From positions 11,167,001 to 11,231,000 of the forward strand of contig NC_049991.1 in the NCBI RefSeq assembly GCF_000003815.2: DNA of 64,000 nt, given 5' to 3'. The notes under the pieces were generated by a model, which was given only the letters and a program-made list of their open reading frames with translations, had not been told where the DNA came from and ran no database searches. The translations under genes were made by a program, and so were the position numbers. Each line of letters opens with the position of its first letter. Position 1 is the first letter of the stretch. Origin of the DNA: Branchiostoma floridae (Eukaryota > Chordata > Leptocardii > Amphioxiformes > Branchiostomatidae). Shown here piece after piece: positions 10,440 to 40,720 of the stretch.

Positions 10440-13400
10440 TTAATGTTGCTCTGCTGTGATGGCTGAGACAGCCTCCTGTAGGTCCTGTAGCACCAGGTCA
10501 ATGTCCTGTTTAGTGGTATGCCTGCCCACACTCAGCCGCAGGGCGTTCCCCGCAACCTCACAGGGGATCCCGATAGCCAGCAGGATGTGGGAAGGTCTGT
10601 GAGGAAGAAACAGTCTATATCAGCAAACTGCCATAGATGGAAACACCTATTTTCTCAGTAATATCATATTTGTCAGACCAACAACATCCTCTTTATAATC
10701 TGTGAAAAAGGTTAGTTCTATCCACATTAGAATAACTATAATAACCGCATTTGAAATAATCATAGTTGCATTTCAACCTGGTATGAGTGACTACACTCGC
10801 ATAAGGCTACCTGGTCAATGTGACCACTTTTTGGTGGTCCACTATAATTTTTCCAGTTGACAAAACAGTAAGAATCCTTTGTGTAGTGAACACCTGTCCA
10901 TATAGGATTTTATTGGTCCCCTGAATGGTCCTCTAGGTCAACTGTAAGAAGCAAGAGTAGGAAAAAACATAGAAACTGGTTCTGTTCCTGCCCACCTGTT
11001 GACCTTGTGTGAGTGGCAGGCAGACCCCACACTGGCCTGTAGGTGTGGACACCTGGATAACACTCTCTGACCTGCCACATAAAAACATGTACATGTATGT
11101 TGAAAAGAATGTAGATAAAATGCATTTTTTTAATGTCTCCTTTTATAACTTGAGTACCATCCTCATGAGTATATGCTTGCGTACAACGGATAGTTATTAA
11201 GTGCTTAGGATTGACACAGATCTGAGTTCAAATGACAAGGGAAATCACCATTCATTAGAGGAAAAGATCTACTTCAAATGGTCATTTAAGATCATGGTGA
11301 TCTGATTTTGAGATAAGGAGAAATAATGTTTTTCTTAGTCTGAGATACCACGATAATCACATCATCATCATCAGTCACTGGGTTCTGCATCTATAGTCTT
11401 TGGAAAGTCCTATACATACTGTATGGTAATTGTTGCTTTAAATTTGCTGCAAAAACATGAAACATAAAACCAATACAAAAAATTTTAAGAACTAGAGTAC
11501 TTGCATCAGTGTTAGACATATGAAACTTGTTTGATAATAATAGCTACAAGTCAAATGTTGAAAAATTATGACCAGATTGATTAAACTACTCTGTACTGTT
11601 GGTGCTGATGAATGATAAGACTGTTTACCCTGCAGCCCCTGCCCCAGGATGGACACATTACAGGTGTTGGGGATCCGCTCACTCCCCGCCAGCCTCCCGT
11701 TAAAGTGTACAGAGCTGCCAAACCTGTCCTGTCAACACATCATGCAGTCAGAAAAGTGACTAACTCTACATAATGTGACCACTTTTCAGGTGGTTATTCA
11801 GATAATTTTCCCATTGATACAAGCATTTTATAATCCTGTCTTGAGTGACCACCCATTTCACAAAGACCAGATAATATACATTGTATCTCCTGAGTGGTCA
11901 TCTAAGGCAGTTTTGACTGTACTTAGCACAAGATGTTTTGCCACTTACTGCCATTACTGGCCGACTATAAATGAGAATTGCCCTTTTATGATTGTGAATA
12001 ATTTACAGACATACAAGGGTAATTCAACTCAATCTCAGATACTATGATGAAGTTCCGAAACTCCTGGAAAGGTCAGGAAGGCATTGCTGATCTGTCCTAA
12101 AACATACCTGATGAAAATTTCATACGCCCACCTGAAGCTGCTGTTCCAGGTAGTCTCTGACCTCCCTCATATGAGACTCATACTTCTCCAAGTTGTTGTT
12201 TACAAGGGAAGCAGCCTAGTAGAAAAAAAAAACAGGAAAAGTAGACTCTGAGAACATAGCATCTGGTGTTATGATGAGGGTTGTGCAAACAACAAGTATG
12301 TTCTCAACTTTGAATGATGGATGCAAAGTTATGTAGGAGAGAGACAGTTCTTAAGACTCAAACTTCGATCAAACTTTGGGAAAACAAAAAAAGGGACATG
12401 TTGTGGCAAACATTTTCAACTGTTACTATCCCAACCTTGCTTTTACTTTAAATGAACGTGTTCTTTACTTTTCCATTTTAATTAATGACCTGTACCTACC
12501 ATCCCAAGCCCTGCTATCATACCAGTGTTTTCAGTGCTGAAAGTGTACAGACAAGAGATGATGGTGGATAGAAACATAATTTCAACCACTTTCACAAGTA
12601 AAAAACAATCAATATGAAATATCACATTCATTAAGTTCGGGACCAAATCTGTCAGCTACAACATTGTATGAGGATATCCTTTGTACTCTTATATGTATTT
12701 CTTGTTCATTCATATGAGTCAAATATTAAGCCTTACTTCATACATACAATTTTTGACATCAAGTTCCCTCAACAAAAATCAATGTCACCATGACAATGCT
12801 AGACTACCTACCCTGGTCTGTAGTTGTCCTCCTGACCCCCTCCATACAACATAGGGTACAGTGGGGTGTCATGTCTCAGACCACGAATATACAGGGCACC
12901 GATCCTGGGGCCATAGAACTGAACAAGAGGTGCAACTTATAACATGAACAGCTTACCAGTACCTTTACAAAAGAAGAGCAAAGCCTAGAGATGAACAACA
13001 CATTATAAGACAAATAATGATGTCTTTATATAATAAGCCTTTATACTTTCAAATTGTATTTAAAAAATCCTGTCTTGTCAACTTCCAGAGAAAAGAGTCT
13101 AAACAAGTATCCCCACCTTATGGCCCACCACAGTAAGATAATCCACTCCTAACTCCTCCACATCAACAGGAACTTTGCCGATGGTCTGGGCAGCATCTGT
13201 GTGGAGCAGGATCCTGGGCTGAGGGGTACTTCTCTTCTCACTATTCACAGACCTCACAGCTCTCATGATGTCTGCTATGGGCTGATACCACACAACAAGC
13301 ACATTCAGTATACAAGCAGTTGTTAACATGGGAATGTTTTTTTTGTAAGCAAGAGAGTGCTGTCAATTCATAACAAAACAGCTTTTTAAAACTATACATA

Positions 13401-15149
13401 TATGTACTCAACTATACAACCAATATTGCATGTTAGTTGTTATGTCCAAGTGAAGATAGATATATCAGAATCTGGATCTTAACAATTAGATAAGCCCTAC
13501 CATGATGATCCCTGTCTCATTGTTGGCCATCATGATTGTGACCAGGCAGGTTGTGGGACGAACTGCAGCCAAAACGTCCTGGACCTCAACACGACCTGTC
13601 AGCTTGGAGGCTGGCACAAAGGTCACATCTGCCAGGAAAAACAACTTTTAGTCATACGGGCCCAAACTGTAGTGTTATATTGATATTGATACAAGTATCA
13701 ATGGAGGAGGTAGCCATAGTACAGTGTCCTAGCCAGCCTTTTTTTCTGTCCCCTGGATATTTAATGGTAATCCTGTCACAGGTGTGAATTCAGCTTGGTT
13801 CAATCAATATCTTTTTTGTGTCCATCAAAGGGGACAGACTGGGCAAATTTTTGTCCGTTGCAGCAGCAAAATTCTGTCAAAGGACGGAAGGAAGGATGCT
13901 GGCTAGAACCCTGATGAGATAACTCCCTTATGATTGTTCTGATCAGACTCATCTTGACCTTACCAATTTTTCTTTCCTTTTGAAAAGCCTCCAGTGGAAG
14001 CCTGACAGAGTCATGTTCTATGTTAGAAGTGACGATGTGTGGTTTGACACTCCTGTGCAGTGTTGGACCATTCTCCTTGTCTCCTCCTGCCTGGGCCTCG
14101 GGGAAAGTATTCCAGAAGTGCTTCATGGCAGTGAGGATCACCATGTTGTTGGCCTGAAGTACAGTATTACAGGGAAATCATATTGTTGTTATTCCGGTAA
14201 ATGCCACAATAGAATAATTCTATAGTCAATTTGCAATAAAACGGCATGTTTCTTTAATAATGATCACAAAAATAACAACCTTAGAGAAATAAAATCTCTT
14301 TAAAATTGCAAGTCGTTAGCTGCAGGAAAATTTTAAGTATTCGTCAAGACACTTGCTTGACAATGTTCGACACCAACTCTTCTGCTGAAATTATCTAGCC
14401 TGGTTTTCAGCCATATTGTAGCTCCCAAGTCCCTTCTGTCCTCTCTGCAAATGCAGAAGAGATGGACATTGCTGGATACCAGGCTAAAAATTATCATTTT
14501 ACACTGGCCCGTGCCTACAATGCATTTGAGGACAATTGAGGTAAGTAAAATGTTTCTTGATTGTTGTATTGTTGTCTTCAAAATGATACATCATTGATAG
14601 CCAACCTCTGTTCCACCTGATGTGAAAATGACATCTTCCCTTTTCCCACCAACCATCTTGGCAATGTTGGTCCTGGCAGTATCAATGGCAGCCTTTGCCT
14701 TCTTCCCTGTTGATCATGATTAGAATGAAAATAAAATACTAAGTTATATAAATGTACTAACAGACATGTAAAATGGTCAGAATATCTCAAGGCTCATAAT
14801 ACTTTTTGGCCAGAAATAGCAAAATCACATTGTTGATATAATGTTAGAAAAAATGATGAGGTAAACAAAACTACCTCAGCCATATGTTCCAGGAGATATT
14901 TGACGAAATAGAAAATAAATGTACATGCCAAGTGTCTCAATCTATTCCAATGAATTAGTCTAATTTGTCCAGCTAAAAATTACCATGATTAGGAATTGTG
15001 CAATATATTTCAAGTATATAATATAGAACACAAACATACCTGCTTCATACGAGCTGCTTGGGTTCCCCCATGCTGTTTGCAGGGCTGTCTGGATGGCTGT
15101 TAGAACCTCAGGTTCCAGTGGTGTGGTAGCATTGTAGTCTAGGTAGACA
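10440..15149 (-). CDS. SCLY: Selenocysteine lyase (5' end not found)
   Basis: Eleven coding exons on the minus strand have GT-AG borders and consistent phases. In transcript order they are 15149-15040, 14706-14606, 14153-13964, 13628-13501, 13281-13117, 12918-12812, 12536-12500, 12215-12132, 11728-11629, 11071-10996 and 10596-10440 (TAA stop). The product is a PLP enzyme that splits selenocysteine into alanine and selenide. Diagnostic segments are [75 protein letters not shown] (PLP lysine), [21 protein letters not shown] (catalytic cysteine) and [12 protein letters not shown]. The order and spacing match vertebrate SCLY rather than mitochondrial NFS1. The first coding exon is missing. The frame continues only a few codons upstream of the proposed acceptor, without an ATG. 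The start may lie in or beyond the inverted repeat at 15710-17097. Confidence 0.93.
10801..10946. repeat. Interspersed repeat, copy A, in an SCLY intron
   Basis: This segment shares order and motifs (CAATGTGACCACTTTT, GGTGGT, ATAATTTTYCCA, ending ACTGTA) with 11762-11921, in the same orientation. The two are clearly related but diverged. I infer an old non-autonomous transposon; no target duplication is evident. Confidence 0.5.
11762..11921. repeat. Interspersed repeat, copy B, in an SCLY intron
   Basis: This is the diverged partner of the repeat at 10801-10946, in the same orientation, lying in the neighbouring SCLY intron. It ends GACTGTA. No coding potential is seen. Confidence 0.5.
14396..14486. 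mobile_element. Short TAGCCTGG palindromic MITE, 91 bp
   Basis: The element starts TAGCCTGGTTTTCAGCC and ends GCTGGATACCAGGCTA, with an inner pair around TCTGCAAATGCAGA. It is flanked by near-identical 9-bp repeats (GAAATTATC at 14387-14395, AAAATTATC at 14487-14495; 8 of 9 match). It lies in an SCLY intron. Related sequences are found at 46749-46819 and 62530-62633. Confidence 0.7.
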
Positions 15150-15709
15150 CTGCTATATAAGGAACAGGGCAAGTGTTAAGTTGAAACATTAAAGTAGCTA
15201 CACTAATGAATGCATAATTGCAAAGTCCACTTTAATAATAGAGCAAAAATCTCTATTTGTTGAGTGATCCCCTATGAATTTACCACAATGCGTAGATGGA
15301 CAGTGAGTTGTATTTTTGTCAATACCCAAACCAACTCATTTTACATTTCTACTAGCATTTTTTCAGGTTACTGAATTAGGAAATATGAAACTAATTCACA
15401 TTACATTCAAGGCATTTAGATGAAAGCAGCCATACTTGGATTCAGGAAAAGAAGCATTGGTGCATCTTTTTACCTGATAGCACCTGTGGTTCAATATTTC
15501 GGCAAGGAGCTTATATTGAGAGCTCCTTGATTTCGGGCCCATGAAACTGAAAGTGAAAGGGGTCTAGAGGGGTGGCCCAGTATATGATGAAGTATTACCA
15601 TAAAACGTTGTACGGCACTTCATATCCAGAATGTATTTACTTACCGGTATGGGCCAAAACACAACAAAATGTCAATTTTCACCGAGAAACTTAGATCCGG
15701 CTCACATAC
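15150..15709. other. Region upstream of the first recognised SCLY exon
   Basis: No supported exon is seen. On the minus strand a strong donor-like GTAAGT occurs at about 15637-15642. The frame leading into it joins in phase with the SCLY exon but has no ATG before an in-frame stop, so I do not call it. Confidence 0.35.
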
Positions 15710-17097
15710 CAGTCGAACCGCAAAGTTCTATGCGCATCCGTTCTGCGCAGCCCTCTCTACGACAGGTCATACTCCGGAACACAGTTTGTCCTGGCATGAC
15801 CTCGCTGCATGGGTGTAAGCAAGTGCCCGTTGTGCAGCAAAAAGACCTCAGACCTACATAATGTTTGTTCTTTCTTACATCTACAGGCTTTGCCCAGTAC
15901 AGCCATATAGATATTTCATGCATTGCAAAATGACAGCGAACATTGTAGCTTTCGAAACATTGGCAATTTTTGCCAGTTTATTTGTGGTTGTCTTTTTTGC
16001 AGTTCACCATCATCCCATAAGCTAACCCCACCACGTGATAGCCCACTTCCTCACCTGAACATTGATACCAAACTTTCTTGTTCAATTTGAGGAGCAACGG
16101 GTTTGCCCCGAAATTATCTTCTAACATGCGCAAATCACGGTGGTGAAGTTTCGGTCTAGTTGTAGCAGGCCATGCACACTACCCTGCGTTTTGACCGTAT
16201 TTTCATACATTTCGCATGGTGTCACAGGCCTCATTTCTTGGTACGAGAAGCTGAATGGGTCCGACTGTCAGATGCAATATAATAAGTGACATGATGATAG
16301 ACAAGTACACATAGACACAGGGTTTCAGTACAAAGACAGACTTTTTAAAAAACATCAGATTTTGAGTCAATCTGTTTCGAACTCCTGGTCCGAATCTGGG
16401 TTCGAACGATGGAACCCAGCCGGTACGTTCCATTTTCCGTGTCGTGGGGGTCAGGCGAGTTCAAGCCTAATGTTGCAGCGTTTGGAAAAGTTGATAAAAC
16501 TTACGGCTCAGGATTTGCCGTCGCAAATAGACTTCTTAAAACCCACCGAAATGAAACTGACATTAACCAGAAGCCAGAATAAGTGGGATTCATGTGCAAG
16601 CATACTGATATCAATACTTCATGTCTGAGATTTGTAAGGATAGTGAAAGATCAGTGTGTGCGGTTTCACGTTCGAAAAAAGATGCCGGGAAATTCGACAT
16701 GTTGTCACATAATTTCGGGGCAAACCCGTTGCTCTTCAAATTTCCCCGGGAACTTAGGTATCAATGAAAAGGTGAGGAATTGGACTTTCGCGCTGTGGAT
16801 TTATCTCGTGGGATGAAGTTGAAATGTAAAAAAGACCAGCAAACATAATCTTACCAAAAATTGCTTATGTTTCAAAGCCAACAGCGTTCGCTGCCGTTGG
16901 GCAATGCACGAAATATCTACATGGTTGTACTGGGCAAAACCTGTAGATATGCAAAAGTATAAACATCATGTAGGTCTGAGGTCTTTTTGCTGTACAACAG
17001 GCAGTTATAAACACCCATGCAGCGGGGTCAAATCGGGTCGCGTCAAAAGCCGTATCTTAGAGAATAACGCGTTCTAGGGTGACCTGCGGTTCGACTG
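15710..17097. repeat. Large inverted repeat, arms of about 400 bp
   Basis: The left arm (about 15710-16117) and right arm (about 16709-17097) are inverse complements with moderate divergence and several indels. Shared blocks include CAGTCGAACCGCA, CTGCATGGGTGT, CAGCAAAAAGACCTCAGACC, TTTGCCCAGTACA, ATCTACAGG and AGCAACGGGTTTGCCCCGAA. The spacer (16118-16708) is unique within the window. No terminal direct repeat was found, so a transposon origin is plausible but not shown. The structure sits between the 5' side of SCLY (minus) and RPS2 (plus). Confidence 0.75.
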
Positions 17098-17442
17098 ATA
17101 CAGTACACTCTTTGCACAAATTGCTGAGATGACCTCTGACCTATCGAGTCTGCGCAGTACGTTCAATCTGCCTTCTTTTTCGCAGGGTGAGTAGCATGGC
17201 GGACGTGTGGAAATTTTGTTGGGAGGCATTCGCTAGAATCCGTCTCTAAATTCGTTATTGTCAGCCATCTGTCCTTAGAAATAGCTTCATTACATAATAG
17301 AGATATTGTACAATGATGTTGTGTGGAGATTTTAGATCTTAATGTCTTTTTTATTGAGAATTTATGCATTTTAGCATGGTCAAATATGATTCCTTCTCAA
17401 CCAGTACGACCATGTTTTCCCTCAGATCTATAACACCTACCA

Positions 17443-19683
<2,241 letters not shown>

Positions 19684-19736
19684 TCAGACATCTATGGCTA
19701 ATGGGCTACAGCACAGTTTGCTGTACAGCCTAAACC

Positions 19737-19742
19737 AATAAA
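19737..19742 (+). promoter_or_regulatory. RPS2 poly(A) signal
   Basis: AATAAA lies 54 bases past the RPS2 stop, a typical spacing for a ribosomal protein gene. Confidence 0.8.
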
Positions 19743-20609
19743 GAGTCACAAGACTGAATCTGTGTTTGCTGAGTCTTGTTATTGATAATTGAGAAAGAAA
19801 TATTCAAAACCAATGCAGCAGATTGCACGAAACACAACTGATAACACTACCCTTTTAAGATCATTTATACTATAAAATTAAGCTACATGACGTCATGCAG
19901 TACAATACATTTCAAGTTGTATGCATTTGGTTAAAATCTGCTGGATAAATCAGCTAGATAAAATGTATGTCAACATACTAGTAAGTGTTGTATGTTGCAC
20001 TCCATTACACATTTACAGTCTGTTCTGGAAAGAATTCTCCCTACAATTTACAGGAGTATTCCTTAGATCTATAGAGTTAGTTGGTCGTCTTTGCCCTTAA
20101 TTTATCCTCGGCAAAATCAAGGTTATGACCATATGGATTCCATAATGGTCATACCCTTGATTTTGCCTACTACTAGTAGTATTTGTTCGCATGATTTATC
20201 CAATGAAAATTGCAATGTTGGCCTGCAAGTGTTTGTTAACAGCTTTGCTATGTTCATTTTTCTGATCCAAAAAAATCACGAAGCAGAAATATGAAGCAAT
20301 GCTTATTTCGGTACCAACATTTGAATACAATGTACAACTAATCTTGACATTTCTATTGCGGACCTCGTCGGTGTAATATTTGGCGCCATGTACATATGTG
20401 CGAATCGTTGTGGTGAAAATCATGCCTGTGTTGGAGCCACAATTACCAAGCCCACCGTAATGACACATGCATTGTCGTTGTTTCCTTCGACACAGTAGTT
20501 AGATATTACACTCATTCGCATGCGCACCCATCCCATGATCCACAGCTAGTGCAAAAGCAATTTATAGTAAATGAGAAATACAGATACAATTCTTTCGAAA
20601 GATTTGGGT
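19743..20609. other. Intergenic DNA between RPS2 and H2B
   Basis: No gene is recognised. It includes a 59-base hairpin (20110-20168) whose 23-bp arms (GGCAAAATCAAGG, then TATGACCAT) differ by one base around a short loop. It may be a tiny foldback remnant. Confidence 0.5.
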
Positions 20610-20625
20610 GGCCCTGAAAAGGGCC
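20610..20625 (-). promoter_or_regulatory. Histone 3' stem-loop of H2B
   Basis: Read on the minus strand it is GGCCCTTTTCAGGGCC followed by ACCC, the canonical replication-dependent histone mRNA stem-loop, 25 bases past the H2B stop. A purine-rich CGAAAGAAT follows as a likely histone downstream element. Confidence 0.95.
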
Positions 20626-20650
20626 GGTGGTTTTTCTGGTTCACGTCGAT

Positions 20651-21013
20651 TTACTTGGAGCTGGTGTACTTGGTGACGGCCTTGGTGCCCTCGCTGACAG
20701 CGTGCTTGGCCAGCTCACCAGGCAGGAGCAGACGCACGGCGGTCTGGATCTCACGGCTGCTGATGGTGGAGCGCTTGTTGTAGTGAGCCAGGCGGGAAGC
20801 CTCAGCGGCGATACGCTCGAAGATATCGTTGACGAAGGAGTTCATGATGCCCATGGCTTTGCTAGAGACACCGGTGTCGGGGTGCACCTGCTTGAGGACC
20901 TTGTAGATGTAGACACCGAAGGTCTCCCTCCTCTTTCTCCTCCTCTTGCCCTTGGCTCCGGCGGGCCTTGCCTTTCCGGCCTTCTTGGCGGCTTTTCCAC
21001 TTTTGGGCGGCAT
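20651..21013 (-). CDS. H2B: Histone H2B
   Basis: A complete intronless 120-residue frame. The basic tail [19 protein letters not shown] is followed by the histone fold, with the segments [58 protein letters not shown] and a [10 protein letters not shown] end, all hallmarks of H2B. It pairs with H2A in the nucleosome. It is divergent from the H2A gene across a 315-bp shared promoter and ends in a stem-loop instead of a poly(A) signal, so it is a replication-dependent histone. A minus-strand TATA box (TATAAATA) lies at 21064-21071. Confidence 0.98.
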   Translation of the reverse strand: MPPKSGKAAKKAGKARPAGAKGKRRRKRRETFGVYIYKVLKQVHPDTGVSSKAMGIMNSFVNDIFERIAAEASRLAHYNKRSTISSREIQTAVRLLLPGELAKHAVSEGTKAVTKYTSSK

Positions 21014-21706
<693 letters not shown>

Positions 21707-21732
21707 TTTCTAAACTGGACGCTGCAAACCCC

Positions 21733-21748
21733 GGCCCTTTTCAGGGCC
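21733..21748 (+). promoter_or_regulatory. Histone 3' stem-loop of H2A
   Basis: GGCCCTTTTCAGGGCC followed by ACCCA, the same 16-base stem-loop as in the neighbouring histone genes. Confidence 0.95.
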
Positions 21749-21806
21749 ACCCACATCTTGTGAAGAACTGTACTGTACCACATTTATCCAACATCATATA
21801 CATAAC

Positions 21807-21987
21807 TAGCCTGGATACCATACACTAACCTCAGATATCTTTCGTGTATCAGGTATCTTTCCTGCACGATAGATACTTGAATGCTGATGCAGAGTGTCCA
21901 GACCACTGCATCAGCAGAATACAGTGGACTACTACTACTACAGATACTTGAGATCGGGCTGGGGTTTGGTAACCACCAACCAGGCTA
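21807..21987. mobile_element. Mutator-like MITE, exact 9-bp target duplication
   Basis: A 181-bp element starts TAGCCTGGATACC and ends CCAACCAGGCTA. It is flanked by exact 9-bp repeats ATACATAAC (21798-21806 and 21988-21996). It has the same termini and duplication length as the elements at 9671, 14396 and 61877. It lies between the H2A and H4 genes. Confidence 0.8.
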
Positions 21988-21996
21988 ATACATAAC

Positions 21997-22396
21997 CGCG
22001 GTGGCCAATTTTACCCCTCTGCCGGCTGAACTCCTTACTGTTTTATGCCACCGGAGGAATGCATTTGCTTGGAGATTAAACTTTAACGTCTGTCGCACTA
22101 AGCACATCCCTGATTGAAATGCTTGGGCGGGGCTATACTATATCCACATAGACTCGCTCCGCCCATGCTTGAACTATTACGTATTTCCGGATAAAAATCG
22201 CGAAATGACGCTGGTGAAGGACAATGCCACAGTAAGTTCGCCCTACTCTCCAGGCAGAGGTTTTGAGTCTTTTTGTCGTTCTTGTGCTGTCAAAACCTAA
22301 CATTACAAATTAAAAAGCCCGATAAGAAAACAGCCGGATTCTAACCTCTGCTTCGAGATAGCCGCAGTTGCGACTGTTGGTTTATTGCTCCTGCTT
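21997..22396. other. Intergenic histone-cluster DNA
   Basis: No gene is recognised. An imperfect inverted pair (CTCTCCAGGCAGAGGTTTTGAG near 22247 and CTAACCTCTGCTTCGAGATAG near 22342) resembles the ends of the palindromic element at 50021-50137, so this is probably a degraded copy. Confidence 0.4.
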
Positions 22397-22716
22397 GCAA
22401 CTGTGGCTATTTGGACTGCAGAGAACGTTCGCCCTAAAAGTTCACATACCTCACTTTTTTACTTCTTTTATAATTGTAATCAGTCCGTATAACATGTACG
22501 ATACAGCTCTTAAGGGAAGATTTGGGTGGCCCTGAAAAGGGCCGGGAGTCGTTGTTGCAACTGTGGCTATTTGGACTGCAGAGAACGTTCGCCCTAAAAG
22601 TTCACATACCTCACTTTTTTACTTCTTTTATAATTGTAATCAGTCCGTATAACATGTACGATACAGCTCTTAAGGGAAGATTTGGGTGGCCCTGAAAAGG
22701 GCCGGGAGTCGTTGTT
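22397..22716. repeat. Exact 160-bp tandem duplication downstream of H4
   Basis: 22397-22556 and 22557-22716 look identical base for base and abut directly. Each unit begins GCAACTGTGGCTATTTGG and contains one complete histone stem-loop (22528-22543 and 22688-22703). The copy next to H4 supplies its normal 3' end; the outer copy is redundant. Perfect identity suggests a very recent event or an assembly error. Confidence 0.9.
22688..22703 (-). promoter_or_regulatory. Histone 3' stem-loop of H4 (proximal copy)
   Basis: Minus-strand GGCCCTTTTCAGGGCC followed by ACCC, 27 bases past the H4 stop. The duplicate stem-loop is at 22528-22543. Confidence 0.9.
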
Positions 22717-22730
22717 TCAAGCCGGGTAGT

Positions 22731-23060
<330 letters not shown>

Positions 23061-23094
23061 CTAACGAACTCCCTGGTGTGACCCCAAATATTTA

Positions 23095-23705
23095 GCATCT
23101 ATGCGGACCTCGGAGGAGTAGAAGTGGTATGCTTTAGCCAATCACAGGTCACTCTCTCTCAATAGCCAATCAGGGGAAGTAAAGGGCTTTGTTTGAGGAC
23201 AAAGGGCATTTCTTGTATTTTCGAGCAGATGTTCGCATGACCTTTGTAAATTGATTGATTGTTTGTAATTTTCTAGACGAAACACGTGTGGATGGTTGAA
23301 TTATCTTGTTTAGGTTTTTTTAGACTGGGCTTACGTGAGTTCATTAGTTCTGATCGTCTAATGAAAGCTCAACTGTCTAATGAAAGCCAAGTGGACATGG
23401 GAAGTAACGTTAACGTTATGATGGACAAGAGAACTCAATAATAACAACTCGTTTTGCCAAGTGTGGATGGGGTCTTATATTTCAGTATAGGGGTAATAAG
23501 TTTTCATCTAAATGTGTGAAGAACAAAACATTCTGTGTACCCAAGAAAGGTGGTTTGTTCTTTTTCCATAACAAATTGAATATTATCAAGTCAGCTTAAG
23601 AGCGTGAAATTCTCTCTTCTAACTTAAGTTTAGTTCCATGACCAAGTGTAAAAATCAAAATGCATATAACAGGATGTGGTACAGCTCTTTTTTGAGTGGA
23701 TGGGT
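23095..23705. other. H4 upstream region and H4-H1 intergenic DNA
   Basis: The part close to H4 has two CCAAT-type motifs (AGCCAATCA). The remainder up to the H1 stem-loop shows no gene or clear repeat. Confidence 0.4.
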
Positions 23706-23721
23706 GGCCCTGAAAAGGGCC
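23706..23721 (-). promoter_or_regulatory. Histone 3' stem-loop of H1
   Basis: Minus-strand GGCCCTTTTCAGGGCC followed by ACCC, 23 bases past the H1 stop. Confidence 0.95.
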
Positions 23722-23744
23722 GGTGAGTCGATGCAGTAAATAAA

Positions 23745-24260
23745 TTACTTCTTCTTGGGCTTGGCGGCCTTCTTGGCGGGTTTGGCTTTCTTGGCTGCCG
23801 GCTTCTTCGCCTTCTTGGCAGCTGGTTTCTTGGCCTTCTTCGCTGCTGGCTTCTTTGCCTTTTTCGGTGATTTCGTCTTCTTTGCCGGCTTCTTCGCGGC
23901 CTTCTTTGGTGACTTCTTCACCTTCTTCGCCTTGGGTTTCTTTGCCGCTGGCTTCTTCGCCTTGGGTTTCTTCACGGCAGCCTTCTTTGCAGCGACATTC
24001 AGCTTGAAGGAGCCTGAGGCGCCCTTGCCCTTGGTCTGGATGAGGGTGCCCTTCTCAACCAGTGTCTTCACGGCACGCCTGAGGACAAAGGCCTTCTTCT
24101 CCACATCAAACTTGTAGTTGGCTGCGCAGAACTTCTTGATGGCAGCCAGGGAGGAACCATTGCGCTCCTTCAAGGTGGTGACGGCTGTAGTAACCATCAC
24201 ACTGGAGGCAGGGTGGGCGGCCGGAGCCTTCTTCTTCACGACTTTCTTGGGGGACGACAT
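23745..24260 (-). CDS. H1: Linker histone H1
   Basis: An intronless 171-residue frame starts at [20 protein letters not shown]. An in-frame ATG 30 codons upstream (24350) lies at or above the TATA-like CTATATAG (24338-24345), so 24260 is taken as the start. The winged-helix globular domain covers about residues 18-85, with [39 protein letters not shown] and [11 protein letters not shown]. The tail is a long Lys/Ala/Pro stretch with repeated AKKPAAKK and two SPKK sites typical of Cdk targets. It binds linker DNA at the nucleosome entry and exit. The tail is somewhat shorter than in vertebrate somatic H1. Confidence 0.97.
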   Translation of the reverse strand: MSSPKKVVKKKAPAAHPASSVMVTTAVTTLKERNGSSLAAIKKFCAANYKFDVEKKAFVLRRAVKTLVEKGTLIQTKGKGASGSFKLNVAAKKAAVKKPKAKKPAAKKPKAKKVKKSPKKAAKKPAKKTKSPKKAKKPAAKKAKKPAAKKAKKPAAKKAKPAKKAAKPKKK

Positions 24261-24996
24261 GATTTCCAGGACAGATTTCGAGATTGTACGATCTGAAGTC
24301 TTTGCGGGATTGAAGTGTAAGATGGTTGATGTGTTGGCTATATAGTCCAATTGCGGACGTCATAGGAAGCACGAAGCCGATGCTCCTCAGAGTTGAGTAA
24401 AAATGGCTGCCGAGGCAGAAGTTGTGCTTCCACCTCAAGTTTAAGCGTTTATTTTAGCCCAACCGTTGTCGCCAGAGTCGAATGATTTCGCTCGTGGCAT
24501 AGCCTATATTGTTGACATCCTCCCTAATTTGATTTTAACCATGATATATCGTTTGATGAAAGAGAATTTCAAGGACACTGAGAAAACACTAAGTGGGCGT
24601 AAGATAGTATGTAGTAAATGTTGAATTGTGTTATTTTTTGGACAATTTTTCCTATAGATTAAGTTATCCGCAGACACACAAAGATGTTTTTAATGATGTC
24701 TTGACGGTTCAATGTCAGAAAATAAGTTTGGGACCGTACAATGACGTTACAAACACAGACACTCGAACAGTGCTTCGGCACACTTCCACATTTACTTCAT
24801 GGATTTTCCTCCCGCTCAGAGACAATATAATTCTCATATAGAGACCTTTTTATATGTATGCATGGGTGTCTAGACATATCCTATTTGCATCCGTACATAT
24901 TTTTTGGTCGAATTCTGTAATTTTGAAAGTTCTTGCGCAAGACTTGAGGTAACCTTCACAACCCACAAAAGCCCAGCACTTCTGACGAAAACAAAA
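24261..24996. other. H1 promoter and H1-DHX40 intergenic DNA
   Basis: It holds the H1 TATA-like CTATATAG (24338-24345) with an adjacent CCAAT (TCCAATTG). H1 (minus) and DHX40 (plus) are divergent with 736 bp between starts. No other coding sequence is recognised. Confidence 0.5.
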
Positions 24997-40661
<15,665 letters not shown>

Positions 40662-40714
40662 CACAAGTCTTTCCACTGGTGCAAGGCTCTGGCTTCACAT
40701 GTTCTTACGACTGA

Positions 40715-40720
40715 AATAAA
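40715..40720 (+). promoter_or_regulatory. DHX40 poly(A) signal
   Basis: AATAAA lies 54 bases past the DHX40 stop. Confidence 0.7.

Noticed and set aside
15150-15700. SCLY first coding exon joined through the donor near 15642
   Set aside because: The phase fits, but there is no ATG before an in-frame stop, so the start remains unknown.
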